Positions 48,010 through 56,876 of a stretch of 64,000 nucleotides of DNA are shown one piece after another. Numbering within the stretch: position 1 is the first letter of the stretch; each line of letters begins with the position of its first letter. Location: assembly GCF_022398315.1 (NCBI RefSeq), contig NZ_JAKEVF010000001.1, positions 536,643 through 600,642 on the forward strand, in the 5' to 3' direction. Source of the DNA: Shewanella sp. Isolate11. GTDB lineage: Bacteria; Pseudomonadota; Gammaproteobacteria; Enterobacterales; Shewanellaceae. Position numbers and translations under genes: made by a program. A model generated the notes under the pieces. That model had not been told where the DNA came from, searched no databases, and was given only the letters and a program-made list of their open reading frames with translations.

Positions 48010-48375
48010 TCACGAATTTATGTTTGTGAGGGGCATTCCTGCTTTTATTGATAACTGAGCTGGTAGTGTCATGCTTACTACAGTGATCATTTCACTCAAA
48101 TTTTTGTCGTGGTAATTATTAACCTTTTGGTCGCGATTCCATCTGCGGTTAATGCGATTAAAACTGCTAATTTCCACGGCCTGATTGTAAAGCCATTTTA
48201 ATTTTGCTTTGGTGCCTGAGTGCACAATAAATGGATTGAGCACTATTGAGAAGATGATTATACCGACATTAATGTAAACAAACGCTTCAGCATCGCCAAG
48301 AAGTGTAAAGTTTCTATGTGCAAGTGAGTCAAACGGCGTTGTTAAACTGCATAAAAAAACAGAACAAGCTTGCAT
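48010..48375 (-). CDS. Doubtful hypothetical membrane protein
   Basis: A 121-residue reading frame with one convincing hydrophobic segment (AFVYINVGIIIFSIVL, about 31-46) followed by a basic, Asn-rich stretch. No family is recognised, there is no good ribosome binding site near the start, and composition is more AT-rich than the neighbours. It may be a decayed or chance frame in an 886-bp gap. Confidence 0.22.
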   Translation of the reverse strand: MQACSVFLCSLTTPFDSLAHRNFTLLGDAEAFVYINVGIIIFSIVLNPFIVHSGTKAKLKWLYNQAVEISSFNRINRRWNRDQKVNNYHDKNLSEMITVVSMTLPAQLSIKAGMPLTNINS

Positions 48376-48779
48376 GAAAACATCATTCGCAAAATGTCTA
48401 TAACCGTCTGAAAACTCTTAAGGATGCTAAATCAAATGCTGTTTCATCAAAGCTGGGACATCGGCTACAGCCATTGACTTTATTAGGCTAGGAGCCTGTC
48501 AAGGGATTGACTCTATGAGTCACTTAACCGAGATTTGGGTTATCAGCTCGAATGACACAGCCATTAATTTGATTACATTTTTCGGTAGGTTAGCATTAAA
48601 GGGCTGTATAAGCAGTGGCTTAATGATAAGTGTTGCAAATTGATACAGATGTAGGGGCTTAAGTAAAGATGTGTCAATTAAAGTGAGGTTTGTCTGTGTT
48701 GTCGATAAAGGTATATATGGTAATAATAAAAGGCTACAAATCGGCAGCCTTTTATTATTTCAGTATGACAATCAGAAGT
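48376..48779. other. Intergenic region with a terminator
   Basis: No supported gene lies here. AATAATAAAAGGCT (48722-48735) and AGCCTTTTATTATT (48746-48759) form a perfect 14-bp stem that terminates the OmpA-like gene on the minus strand. The rest has no recognisable motif; the stretch around 48490-48560 resembles decayed gene or element sequence, but I cannot assign it. Confidence 0.6.
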
Positions 48780-49451
48780 TTAACTTGGATTCAATGGCGT
48801 TAAAATAATTTCAACCCGGCGGTTTTGGGCACGGCCTTGCTCGTTACTGTTACTCGCTATAGGGCGAGACTCCCCTAAGCCCTGAGAGCTGATCCGCTGG
48901 TTAGCGACATTTTGGGTCATCAAGTAGTTGGCCACTTCAGAAGCTCGCACCTGAGAAAGACGAAGGTTGTAAGCTTCGCTACCAGTGCTATCGGTATATC
49001 CAAGGATATTTAAACGAGTTTCATCATATTCGTCAGCCACTAACGCCACACTGCCTAGTACCTGTTTAGCGCGTTGACTTAGATTAGATTGATCAATGCC
49101 AAAGGTAATGTCGTTAGGCATATTTAAGATAATACTATCGCCACTTCGGGTCACGCTGACGCCAGTCGATTGTAGCTGCTTACGTAGTTCGGCTTCTTGG
49201 ACATCCATATAATAACCGATACCGCCACCCACAGCCGCTCCTGAAGCGGCACCAATTAATGCGCCTTTACCACGATCGTTTTTGCTCGATGAGGCGACAC
49301 CAATCGCCGCGCCAGCAATGGCACCAATGATTGCACCGTTAGTTGCTTTAGCATTTTGCGATTCGTTGGTATATGGATTGGTGGTTTGGCAAGCAGACAA
49401 CAGCAAGCTAGAACTTAACGCTAGCGCGGTGAATGAGAGTTTGTTAAACAT
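48780..49451 (-). CDS. yiaD: OmpA-family lipoprotein with glycine zipper (YiaD-like)
   Basis: A 223-residue lipoprotein with lipobox LSAC (Cys21). A glycine-zipper membrane-associating region follows (about 38-82: NGAIIGAIAGAAIGVAS and GALIGAASGAAVGGGIGYY). The C-terminal OmpA-like peptidoglycan-binding domain (about 105-220) has GYTDSTGSEAYNLRLSQVRA and GESRPIASN with the conserved RRVEI end. The whole layout matches E. coli YiaD. It anchors outer membrane to peptidoglycan. It has its own terminator. Confidence 0.9.
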   Translation of the reverse strand: MFNKLSFTALALSSSLLLSACQTTNPYTNESQNAKATNGAIIGAIAGAAIGVASSSKNDRGKGALIGAASGAAVGGGIGYYMDVQEAELRKQLQSTGVSVTRSGDSIILNMPNDITFGIDQSNLSQRAKQVLGSVALVADEYDETRLNILGYTDSTGSEAYNLRLSQVRASEVANYLMTQNVANQRISSQGLGESRPIASNSNEQGRAQNRRVEIILTPLNPS

Positions 49452-49642
49452 GATAGCTCCAAATGATGCCGCCGCAGCAAAGCGCAGGGCATGCTTATAT
49501 CATAGGGTTTGTTGCATTCGATTGTCGCACTTCTGTGATGAGGGATTAAGTGGTATATGCTGAACCTGAGCTGACTGCTGTAATATTATTCAGTTAACGC
49601 TAACGGCTGGAGAACATTAGCGTTAACAGTAGCTTGTTCAGA

Positions 49643-50113
49643 TTATATCTTGCTGCGGATAAAGTCTGTGGCGCTGTCGTCTAAGTAACGTTTAGATAGA
49701 TAGTTTTTACCTTTGGCGACAATGATTAAGAAACCCTTATCGGTTTCGTTAATGCGATAGACTTGCTGCCACTCAATAAGGGTGTTGATGTAGTCTGATT
49801 GAGTATGAATGCCGGTGTCATCAATAGTGAGAGTGACATCATTACCTGCTGCACGACTCCACATCTGGCGCAGAAGCCACCAAGGGCGTTTAAATTTGAT
49901 GCTCAAGGCTTCAAGTACACCGAGGGCGATAATAAACCAAGAAGCATAATTGTTGGCTGCGGTTAATAACAGTGCACAACCAGCTAGCCCAAACAAGATG
50001 GCTTTAGTGTAGGTTTTTATCGAGTGAACCTGATTGACCGATTCATCAAAGCATTCGCTGTAATAACTCTTATCTAAGGTAAATGTGCTGGTGTAGCTAA
50101 AAGGTGCAGTCAT
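49643..50113 (-). CDS. YcxB-like membrane protein
   Basis: A 156-residue protein starting MTAPFSYTSTFTLDKSYY; a further ATG 18 bases upstream (50131) is possible. Two adjacent transmembrane helices (about 37-70) are followed by a soluble C-terminal domain with TLTIDDTGIHTQSDYINTLIEWQQV, the pattern of the YcxB-like family. The function is unknown. It is flanked by spacious intergenic regions and is likely monocistronic. Confidence 0.72.
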   Translation of the reverse strand: MTAPFSYTSTFTLDKSYYSECFDESVNQVHSIKTYTKAILFGLAGCALLLTAANNYASWFIIALGVLEALSIKFKRPWWLLRQMWSRAAGNDVTLTIDDTGIHTQSDYINTLIEWQQVYRINETDKGFLIIVAKGKNYLSKRYLDDSATDFIRSKI

Positions 50114-50311
50114 TGAGATCAAAGCTAACAAAATTTGCTCTAGTGTAATGTTTCACCAGTTTTGTGCAATGCTTGCCTGAGTTTACTCGGTAGAATCGTT
50201 AACTGGGTCGACGATTCCACCGCTTATTACTGCAACACAGCTAATCTGAACTCATCTTTTAACAGATCACTGCAGTGAAGTTTTATCTGGCTTGCAGTCT
50301 AGCATGGCTAA

Positions 50312-50737
50312 TTAGGCGTTTTCATAACCATTGCGCTCGCTGGGAATATCACTGTGGTATTGCACAAATTCAACCTCAATACCATCGGGGTCAATGAAGT
50401 ACACATTACGGCGAAATACATCATCACTTCCGGGTTTATCAATAGTGAAACCTGCGTCTTCAAGACGTGCGATCAACTTATCGAGATCGTGAGTGACAAA
50501 GGCAAAGTGTGCCAGCCCCACTTGATGGCCCTGCAGATCTCTTGCCGCTTGCTCACCATCATTGTTGAAAGCCAAATACTGGTAGTCATCTCCAAAATGT
50601 ACCCACTGTCTTGGCTTACCGTACCAAGTGCCATTGCCGCCACCGCGGATCTGCCAATGAGGAAATGCAGCACGGTAAAAACTTAGGCTAGTGTCGATAT
50701 CGCGTACCACGAGGTTGATATGTTCTAAATGGATCAT
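50312..50737 (-). CDS. VOC-family (glyoxalase-fold) protein
   Basis: A 141-residue protein with paired beta-alpha-beta-beta-beta modules. Metal-ligand positions are visible: His7 in LEHINLVVRD, His76 in GLAHFAFVTHD, and Glu123 in GIEVEFVQYHS. These sites would bind a divalent metal. The substrate is unknown; it is smaller than most ring-cleavage dioxygenases and too divergent to call GloA. It shares strand and a 28-bp gap with the FMN reductase upstream, so the two may be cotranscribed. Confidence 0.82.
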   Translation of the reverse strand: MIHLEHINLVVRDIDTSLSFYRAAFPHWQIRGGGNGTWYGKPRQWVHFGDDYQYLAFNNDGEQAARDLQGHQVGLAHFAFVTHDLDKLIARLEDAGFTIDKPGSDDVFRRNVYFIDPDGIEVEFVQYHSDIPSERNGYENA

Positions 50738-50765
50738 CAGTACTCTCCTTGTCGATTAGTAAATG

Positions 50766-51371
50766 CTACATGCCGTAGCTGTACTCTTGTTGTTTCGGGT
50801 AAGGTCTGTCTTGATGGTTATTACGGATCGTACTCAATGCCGTGCTGTATTGATGCAGCATATGCAAGCTGTAGCCGATGCGCTGTTTGAGGTCGGCATC
50901 TCGAGGATCATGGCCGCCTTGTTGCAGTACTTTGTTGCTGTTTCGAATAATTAAATGATCGGGTATTGCGACTAATTTATTGTTCTTTAAAGCATTCATT
51001 TTCAATTCAGCAATGGGATAAGCACCACTAATACCACTGGAAACCGCGACTAATAATGTCGGCTTGTGGGCTGTGTGTTGGTTATCACACAGTAAGAGAA
51101 AGTTTTTTAATAATGGTGAAGCCATACCGCCCCATTCTGGGGTGATTAGCACCAACGCATCGGCGGCTGCTACTTGCTGACTTATCTGTGGCCAATCGCT
51201 GTCGAGTAGCTGTTCACTTTGCCGATCACCATCCCAAAATGGCAGCCGATACTGGCAAAGTTCAAGATGGGCGATTGAAGAAAACTGCTGGCTATTTTCA
51301 GCAATATAACGGCCGACATTCGCGCTTTGGGAGGGACTGCGCTGGCTGGAACTAATGATAAGTAACTTCAT
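50766..51371 (-). CDS. NADPH-dependent FMN reductase family protein
   Basis: A 201-residue flavodoxin-fold protein. The FMN phosphate loop is MKLLIISSSQRSPSQSANV, and the family motif LITPEWGGMASPLLKNFLL lies near 78-96, with GGMAS replacing the usual YNGS-type flavin contact. It probably reduces FMN, quinones or azo compounds. It is divergent from a Cys-rich HTH regulator across an AT-rich, palindrome-bearing region, which suggests shared control. Confidence 0.83.
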   Translation of the reverse strand: MKLLIISSSQRSPSQSANVGRYIAENSQQFSSIAHLELCQYRLPFWDGDRQSEQLLDSDWPQISQQVAAADALVLITPEWGGMASPLLKNFLLLCDNQHTAHKPTLLVAVSSGISGAYPIAELKMNALKNNKLVAIPDHLIIRNSNKVLQQGGHDPRDADLKQRIGYSLHMLHQYSTALSTIRNNHQDRPYPKQQEYSYGM

Positions 51372-51381
51372 AATATAAACC

Positions 51382-51450
51382 TTTTTGTTTACTTAATATT
51401 TAGTAATGTAAATGCTTTATTTAATATTGTAAATAATAAATAAACAAAAA
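51382..51450. promoter_or_regulatory. Inverted-repeat operator region between FMN reductase and HTH regulator
   Basis: TTTTTGTTTA (51382-51391) and TAAACAAAAA (51441-51450) are perfect 10-bp inverted repeats 49 bp apart. Between them are GTAAATG- and TTTAC-type half-sites (TTTACTTAATATTTAGTAA). The layout suggests a repressor or activator site for the divergent promoters, possibly bound by the regulator at 51530. Confidence 0.5.
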
Positions 51451-51529
51451 ACTTTATTTAACTCTTGGGTTGAGCTCGATGATAGGTAATAATGAAGCGG
51501 TAATACGGGAGTAGGAGTGTGGTGAGTAT

Positions 51530-52150
51530 ATGAAAACCAGCGATAAAATAGTCGATTACCTTAAACAGCAAGGGCCTTCAACGGCCAAGGTGTTGGCTGA
51601 GCAATTTTCACTGACCACTATGGGGGTTCGCCAGCATCTGCAGGCCCTGGAAGACGAGGGCATGCTGACATTTGAAGACCGAAAAGCCGCTCGTGGAAGA
51701 CCAACACGTTATTGGTCACTTACCCCAAAAAGTAATCAACTGTTTCCCAATAAGCATGATGAGCTAACGGCTCAGCTCATTGAATCGGTGAAGGTGGTGT
51801 TTGGCGATAGCGGTTTGGAACAATTGATCGCTCATCGCGAAACCTCAAGCAAGCAGGTTTACCAGCAGGCATTAGCCGATAAGCAGGGGATACTAGCCAA
51901 ATTACAAACCTTAGCCGACTTAAGAAGCCAGGAAGGTTATGTGGCAAAGGTTGAAGCTGAACAAGATCATTTTTGGCTGCTAGAAAACCATTGTCCTATC
52001 TGCGCCGCAGCGAGTAGCTGTGCTAATTTTTGTCGATCTGAATTACAGCTATTTCAATGGCTATTTGCCGATTCCGCCGATATTAGCCGAGAGGAGCATA
52101 TTATCGAAGGCGCACGCCGTTGTGCCTATAAAGTGGTGCCGCTTGTCTAG
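51530..52150 (+). CDS. HTH regulator with C-terminal cysteine cluster (SufR/DeoR-like)
   Basis: A 206-residue regulator. An N-terminal winged helix (about 5-62: KVLAEQFSLTTMGVRQHLQALE, then ARGRPTRYWSLT) is followed by a helical linker. The C-terminal region has HCPICAAASSCANFC (154-168) and a further Cys198 (GARRCAYKVV), making five cysteines, with a C-x12-C step as in SufR-type Fe-S regulators. It may sense iron-sulfur status, redox or nitric oxide. It is divergent from an FMN reductase and 8 bp upstream of a pseudouridine synthase. Confidence 0.82.
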   Translation: MKTSDKIVDYLKQQGPSTAKVLAEQFSLTTMGVRQHLQALEDEGMLTFEDRKAARGRPTRYWSLTPKSNQLFPNKHDELTAQLIESVKVVFGDSGLEQLIAHRETSSKQVYQQALADKQGILAKLQTLADLRSQEGYVAKVEAEQDHFWLLENHCPICAAASSCANFCRSELQLFQWLFADSADISREEHIIEGARRCAYKVVPLV

Positions 52151-52158
52151 GTTTTGTT

Positions 52159-52860
52159 ATGCAATCTAAGCGTTCACGATTAGACCGCTTTATCTGTCAG
52201 CATAAGCAGTTACCCAAAAAGCAGGTGCGTTTACTGCTGGCTCAAGGACGGGTATCGGTCGATGACGAAATAGTGCGAGATATGGATCGCCAAATCGATC
52301 AATTCACCACTATCAGCTTAGATGGTCAGCTATTACAGCAACGTCAAGCTCGCTACCTTATGTTACATAAGCCGTTGGGTGTGGTGTGTGCAACAAAAGA
52401 TGATAAACATCAAACCGTTATCGATCTGCTGCCGGAATATGTCAATGACGACCTGCATATTGTTGGCCGTTTAGATTTGAATACTTCAGGTCTAGTGCTG
52501 CTCACCAACGATGGCCAGTGGTCAAAACGCATCATGTCACCGCAGTATAAGGTGAATAAAACCTATCTGGTTGGGTTACAAAATCCTTTGGATGACAGCT
52601 ATATAACGGCTTTTGCCAGAGGCTTTTATTTTGAATATGAAGATATTACCACCTTGCCGGCCAAGCTTGAGATTATAGATAGCCATCATGCTCGAGTGAC
52701 GCTACAAGAGGGACGTTATCATCAAATAAAGCGCATGTTTGGCCGTTTTCGTAATCCGGTTATCGCCCTACATCGTCAGTCTGTGGGGAATCTCTCTTTA
52801 GATGATTTGGCAGTAGGTGAAAGTCGTTTATTGACTGTCGATGAAGTGAGCTCAATCTGA
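52159..52860 (+). CDS. rsuA: 16S rRNA pseudouridine synthase, RsuA/RluB/E/F family
   Basis: A 233-residue RNA-modifying enzyme. The N-terminal S4 RNA-binding domain (about 5-60: RLDRFICQHKQLPKKQVR) is followed by the catalytic domain with HKPLGVVCATKDD, the catalytic Asp106 in GRLDLNTSGL, and EGRYHQIKRMFG. It fits RsuA (position 516 of 16S rRNA) best by length, but close paralogues cannot be excluded without alignment. It follows the HTH gene by 8 bp and is likely cotranscribed. Confidence 0.85.
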   Translation: MQSKRSRLDRFICQHKQLPKKQVRLLLAQGRVSVDDEIVRDMDRQIDQFTTISLDGQLLQQRQARYLMLHKPLGVVCATKDDKHQTVIDLLPEYVNDDLHIVGRLDLNTSGLVLLTNDGQWSKRIMSPQYKVNKTYLVGLQNPLDDSYITAFARGFYFEYEDITTLPAKLEIIDSHHARVTLQEGRYHQIKRMFGRFRNPVIALHRQSVGNLSLDDLAVGESRLLTVDEVSSI

Positions 52861-53023
52861 AGTTGAGCGATATTTGTGCATTAGTAAATGTTGATCTAAG
52901 TCTGATTTTAAAGATTTAAGCTTCAATTAATAAAGTAAAAGTCCAGAGTGTGATCGTCTTCGGTAGTCCTGTTTTAGTTTGCCATGTTATACAGTTGATA
53001 CGATTTAGCTAAAATAATGTGTC

Positions 53024-53989
53024 ATGGGTAATCATCACGCCAAAAAGATCTGCGAGCTGGATGTTTTCTGCTTAATGGTTTTTAAAGTTATTTTTCAAAC
53101 AGGTCACGCTAACATTGCGGCTAAGCAGCTTAATGTGTCGGCGCCTAAAATTAGTCGTTGTTTGAATATGCTGCGTGCCACCTTTGATGACGAGCTGTTT
53201 TATCGTCGTCAGTTAGGCTTAAAACCCACTCCTGTGGCTGAATTTCTCTATGAGCCTATCTGTCAGTTTTGCGATGCAGTATCGAAAATTGAACAATCAC
53301 TCACCGACAAGCCTGGTGAAGACTGCCCATCCATCCTAAAAATTGCTGTCACCTCGTGCATTATGGCCAGCCTGTCGCTAGCATTTTCCCGCAGCGAGTA
53401 TCGTCCGCTGATCGGCGCTGTGCAGTTTGTGACTTGGGATGATAATTCGGCCGACCTTATCCATAATGGTGAGATTGATATGGGGATCTCCTTCGATGGC
53501 TCAAGTGAGCACCCTTTATCCGTTGAATCCTTAGGCGGCTTGTCGAAAGTCTGCTTGGCAGCAGAAGAGATGCATCCAATATGGAAGAGTGAGTCGGGTA
53601 TTAGCTTAGAAAATATTTGTCACTATCCCTTCTTATGTTTAGATAGCGTCGGCTTTAATGACAAAATAGATCCCTTAGAAGTATTTGCTCGTCAGTCGGG
53701 TGGCAATATTCTCGATGTTTCCCGAGTTAATACGCGTGATGAGTGGTATAGCCATCTGTTAACGATGGGAACTGTGTCATTTTTGCCCTGTTCTGAGGCT
53801 GGAATTGGCCATCATCTACCTGGAGTGCGAGTCGAGCGTTTGTGTGATGATGAAGTCGCTCGACTACATGGCGACAGCATGGCGCCGGAATTTATGTTGA
53901 TTGAAACTCAGCAAGAACATCGCCGTTACTCAGTCGAGCAGCGCGAATTAATTATCCAACTAATCAAGCAGCTACTCAGCGCGAGTTAG
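53024..53989 (+). CDS. LysR-family transcriptional regulator
   Basis: A 321-residue regulator with an N-terminal HTH (about 10-70: IFQTGHANIAAKQLNVSAPK and ISRCLNMLRATFDDELFYRR) and a C-terminal periplasmic-binding-like effector domain (about 95-310). Its effector is unknown. It lies 154 bp upstream of the decaheme cytochrome on the same strand, so it may control it. The start is not backed by a strong ribosome binding site. Confidence 0.85.
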   Translation: MGNHHAKKICELDVFCLMVFKVIFQTGHANIAAKQLNVSAPKISRCLNMLRATFDDELFYRRQLGLKPTPVAEFLYEPICQFCDAVSKIEQSLTDKPGEDCPSILKIAVTSCIMASLSLAFSRSEYRPLIGAVQFVTWDDNSADLIHNGEIDMGISFDGSSEHPLSVESLGGLSKVCLAAEEMHPIWKSESGISLENICHYPFLCLDSVGFNDKIDPLEVFARQSGGNILDVSRVNTRDEWYSHLLTMGTVSFLPCSEAGIGHHLPGVRVERLCDDEVARLHGDSMAPEFMLIETQQEHRRYSVEQRELIIQLIKQLLSAS

Positions 53990-53993
53990 TTTC

Positions 53994-54006
53994 AATTTCT
54001 GAAATT
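53994..54006. promoter_or_regulatory. Short palindrome upstream of the decaheme gene
   Basis: AATTTCTGAAATT is a perfect 6-1-6 palindrome directly after the LysR gene. It could be a regulator half of a LysR site (T-N11-A pattern), but in an AT-rich region such palindromes arise by chance. Confidence 0.3.
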
Positions 54007-54143
54007 AACTATTTTACATTTTGAATTTTCCGTTAATGAATCTTTAAATTACAGTCACAACTTAGACTCAATTAACTAACAATCCTGTGTCATTTATTTA
54101 TATTTGGGGTACTGCAATAGCAGGAATACCTAGTAAGGGATAG

Positions 54144-56402
54144 ATGATGAAAAAAAATAATAGAACATTACTAGCCATGGCACTGATGTGTGCCATAGGT
54201 GTGAGCGCGTGTAGTGATGGTGACGACGGTAAAGATGGTGCTGATGGTGCTGATGGCTCACATGGCTCTAATGGCACTTCTACTGTAACTGTTGATACTG
54301 TAAGTACTGCCGCAGATTTTATTTTAACCGTTGATCCTGCCGCAACGGTAGTAGTTGGAGCTGATGACTTCACTATTACGTTTACCGCGACGGGTAAAGA
54401 CAGTAAAGGGGACGATGTTCCATTTACTGGTCTAGAAAAAGTAGCATTGTATGTGACGAACCAAATGCCTAATGACACTGGTACAGGTGCACCTATGGTG
54501 TGGTCAAACAATGCCATTGCAAATAACTTTGGTTCAAGCATGTACTGTACGCCAACGGGTAAAGCTGAAGCTCGTGGTGGTGCAGAAGTTGATGCTTGTA
54601 CATTAGTTGAAGATGAAGAAAATCCAGGCACTTATACAGGTACTTGGGAACACGACGGCAATGCACCTGTAGTCAGTGCCGACGGCGATCCTAATACCTT
54701 ATTCCGTGTGATGGTTCGTACTTATGATGTGACTGATAGCTCAGGTGTAGCTATTGGCGATAAACTGCTTTCAACTCCTGTTGACTTTATTCCAGCCACT
54801 GGTGCTTTAGCCGTATCTGAAAAAGATTCTGTTTCAAGTGCCGCTTGTGCTAAGTGTCACAGTTCGATGGATGGCTATGAAGCTGGAGATGATCGCATCG
54901 CTAATATCGGTGCCCACCACAACTATCAAAAAGTTGAAAACTGTGTTGCTTGTCATAACCCTGCCTATGCAACAGACCAAACCGATCCTGCGAAGGGCTG
55001 GAACGCTAACTTCAATGCCATGATCCATACCATTCACGTGGCGGGTCATGTAAAAGATTACGGTTGGGTTCAAGGTGAAGCGCTTGAAGAGTTTGGTGAA
55101 GTGAACTACCCTGCCGAATTGAATGAATGTACTGTCTGTCACGACAATGGTACTCAGTGGAATGACAATGTCTACGCAGAAGCGTGTATCGGTTGTCACT
55201 TGACGGTTGATTTAACTACGGGTACAGGTCATGCAGGCATTATTCCTGCCGACGATACTGCTTGTGTGGGGTGTCATGGTGCGGGTAGCTTGAGTCCTAT
55301 TATTGCTCATAAAGTGGGTAATCGTGCGATTGAGCAAGAACAAGTTGTGCTTGATTTCCAAGACGTAGCAGTGGTTGACAATGGCGACGGTACTAGCACA
55401 TTGACTGTAACCACTAATGTGACTATCAATGGTGCAGTACCTGCTGACGGAACTGTACTAGATCCATATATCAGCATGGCTGGAAGCTTGTTAATCGGTA
55501 ATATCGATAGTGATGGAACCCCTATTCGCGGATTGGGAATGTCAGTTAGTGGTGTAGCAATTACAGGTGGAGTATTAACTACTACAAAATCTGATGCTGA
55601 TACATCTCGTATGACTGGTTCTATCTATGTGACTGCCGATATGCTGGTATGTGCTGAAGATGGTGAGGCTGTTGAGTGTGCTAGTGTTACTCGACCTTCT
55701 ACAGTGTCTGCAAGCGCTCCTGTTAAGTACTTCAACTTAGATGACCCAACTGCAGCAGCAGATGAGCCACGCTTTGTGGATCCAGACCGTATTACAATTA
55801 CAACTGATAAGTGTAATGCATGTCATGAAAACTTAACTCACGTTAAGGAAGCTCATCATGGTGTTAGCGAGATCACCCAATGTATGGACTGTCACAACAA
55901 CCGTTACCCTGGTTCTTACCATGGTGCTGTTGAATATGATACAGGAACAGTTGATGCGAACGGTGATAAGGTGTTCGAAACTCTAGATGGTGTGACCTTC
56001 AGTAACCGTGATTTGATGACTGTAGCTCACCGTTTCCACTCAGGTTCATTCGGTGGTGGTATCTACTTAAATGAAGATCTAGAAACCGTTGGTTACCCTG
56101 CATTAGCCACTGATTGTCAGGCTTGTCACAAAGATGGTGCCGAGTTCTTCGCTCCAGACGGTGGCTTGACTTCAGGTAAGAGTTCAATTGAAGTTCCTGG
56201 TGGGTATATCTCTCCAGTAGCTGAAACTTGTCGCACTTGTCATATCAGCGAGTCTGCATTAGCTCACTTCAAGAGTAATGGCGCAACAGTTGAAGGCATG
56301 CCTGATACTACAGCCGACCTCCCAGTTGAGTCTTGTGCAACTTGTCACGCTGAAGGTAAGACATACGGTGTTGATGTAGTTCACGCTGGTGGTTCACACT
56401 AG
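54144..56402 (+). CDS. OmcA/MtrC-family decaheme outer-membrane cytochrome c
   Basis: A 752-residue lipoprotein (lipobox VSAC, Cys23) exposed at the cell surface. A short collagen-like linker (six Gly-x-x triplets, about 26-43) follows the lipidated Cys. Ten CXXCH heme sites fall in two groups of five: 235, 267, 329, 348, 374 and 557, 580, 658, 696, 731. Each pentaheme domain is preceded by a beta-domain, as in MtrC, MtrF and OmcA. A CX8C pair (Cys503-Cys512) sits in the second beta-domain, the redox disulfide seen in this family; Cys135 and Cys152 may form another. It would reduce extracellular metals, flavins or other acceptors. No mtrA/mtrB partner is nearby, so it must use a porin-cytochrome conduit encoded elsewhere. 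Confidence 0.93.
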   Translation: MMKKNNRTLLAMALMCAIGVSACSDGDDGKDGADGADGSHGSNGTSTVTVDTVSTAADFILTVDPAATVVVGADDFTITFTATGKDSKGDDVPFTGLEKVALYVTNQMPNDTGTGAPMVWSNNAIANNFGSSMYCTPTGKAEARGGAEVDACTLVEDEENPGTYTGTWEHDGNAPVVSADGDPNTLFRVMVRTYDVTDSSGVAIGDKLLSTPVDFIPATGALAVSEKDSVSSAACAKCHSSMDGYEAGDDRIANIGAHHNYQKVENCVACHNPAYATDQTDPAKGWNANFNAMIHTIHVAGHVKDYGWVQGEALEEFGEVNYPAELNECTVCHDNGTQWNDNVYAEACIGCHLTVDLTTGTGHAGIIPADDTACVGCHGAGSLSPIIAHKVGNRAIEQEQVVLDFQDVAVVDNGDGTSTLTVTTNVTINGAVPADGTVLDPYISMAGSLLIGNIDSDGTPIRGLGMSVSGVAITGGVLTTTKSDADTSRMTGSIYVTADMLVCAEDGEAVECASVTRPSTVSASAPVKYFNLDDPTAAADEPRFVDPDRITITTDKCNACHENLTHVKEAHHGVSEITQCMDCHNNRYPGSYHGAVEYDTGTVDANGDKVFETLDGVTFSNRDLMTVAHRFHSGSFGGGIYLNEDLETVGYPALATDCQACHKDGAEFFAPDGGLTSGKSSIEVPGGYISPVAETCRTCHISESALAHFKSNGATVEGMPDTTADLPVESCATCHAEGKTYGVDVVHAGGSH

Positions 56403-56486
56403 TACCTACTCGATACGAGTTATAATAAGAATCGATCCGATGCAGTAAGCTTATCCCTGCTACGAGTTTACTGAAACCACACTTTT

Positions 56487-56504
56487 GGGGCCTATATAGG
56501 CCCC
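56487..56504. terminator. Terminator after the decaheme cytochrome
   Basis: GGGGCC TATATA GGCCCC forms a 6-bp GC stem (56487-56504) followed by TTTTTTTATCTACTTTTC. The flanking CTTTT on the left is weak, so direction is mainly +. Confidence 0.9.
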
Positions 56505-56698
56505 TTTTTTTATCTACTTTTCGTGATAGATAAGAGACTGGTATTAGCTAAGCCGAAGCGCGACTATTTAAGCATTAAGTAAGGGTGTGAAAATAGAGGG
56601 ATAGAACAGGTTGCTGTAAGTTGAAAACCCGATAGCGAGGGCTTAAAACAGAGGGCTTAACACTGGAGGCTTAAAGCTGCCCGCTTATGACTGAGGGC

Positions 56699-56833
56699 TT
56701 ATTCTTAAAGCTTATTCCTAAAGCTTATTCTTAAAACTTAAAGCCAAGAGCCAAGAGCCAAGAGCCAAGAGCCAAGAGCCAAGAGCCAAGAGCCAAGAGC
56801 CAAGAGCCACGAGCCACGAGCCACGAGCCACGA
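56699..56833. repeat. Two-tier tandem repeats: 13-bp x3 then 7-bp x13
   Basis: Three 13-bp units (TTATTCTTAAAGC, TTATTCCTAAAGC, TTATTCTTAAAAC; 56699-56737) precede a 7-bp array: nine perfect GCCAAGA copies (56743-56805) and four GCCACGA copies (56806-56833). Upstream, GGGCTTA-bearing imperfect units start near 56638. It lies in a 474-bp noncoding gap between the decaheme terminator and the POT transporter stop. There are no spacers, so this is not a CRISPR array. The array is a likely length-variable locus. Confidence 0.95.
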
Positions 56834-56876
56834 GCCTAACGCTCATGACCCGTGACTTTAGATTTATTACGATTTA

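Noticed and set aside
48010..48375. 121-residue minus frame
   Set aside because: Not fully rejected: it has a hydrophobic stretch, but no ribosome binding site or family match, so it is listed with very low confidence only.
54098..54631. 177-residue minus frame over the start of the decaheme cytochrome
   Set aside because: It mirrors the low-complexity Gly/Asp-Thr region of the cytochrome in antisense and has no own signals.
56743..56833. CRISPR-like array
   Set aside because: The units are 7 bp with no unique spacers between them, so it is a simple tandem repeat, not CRISPR.
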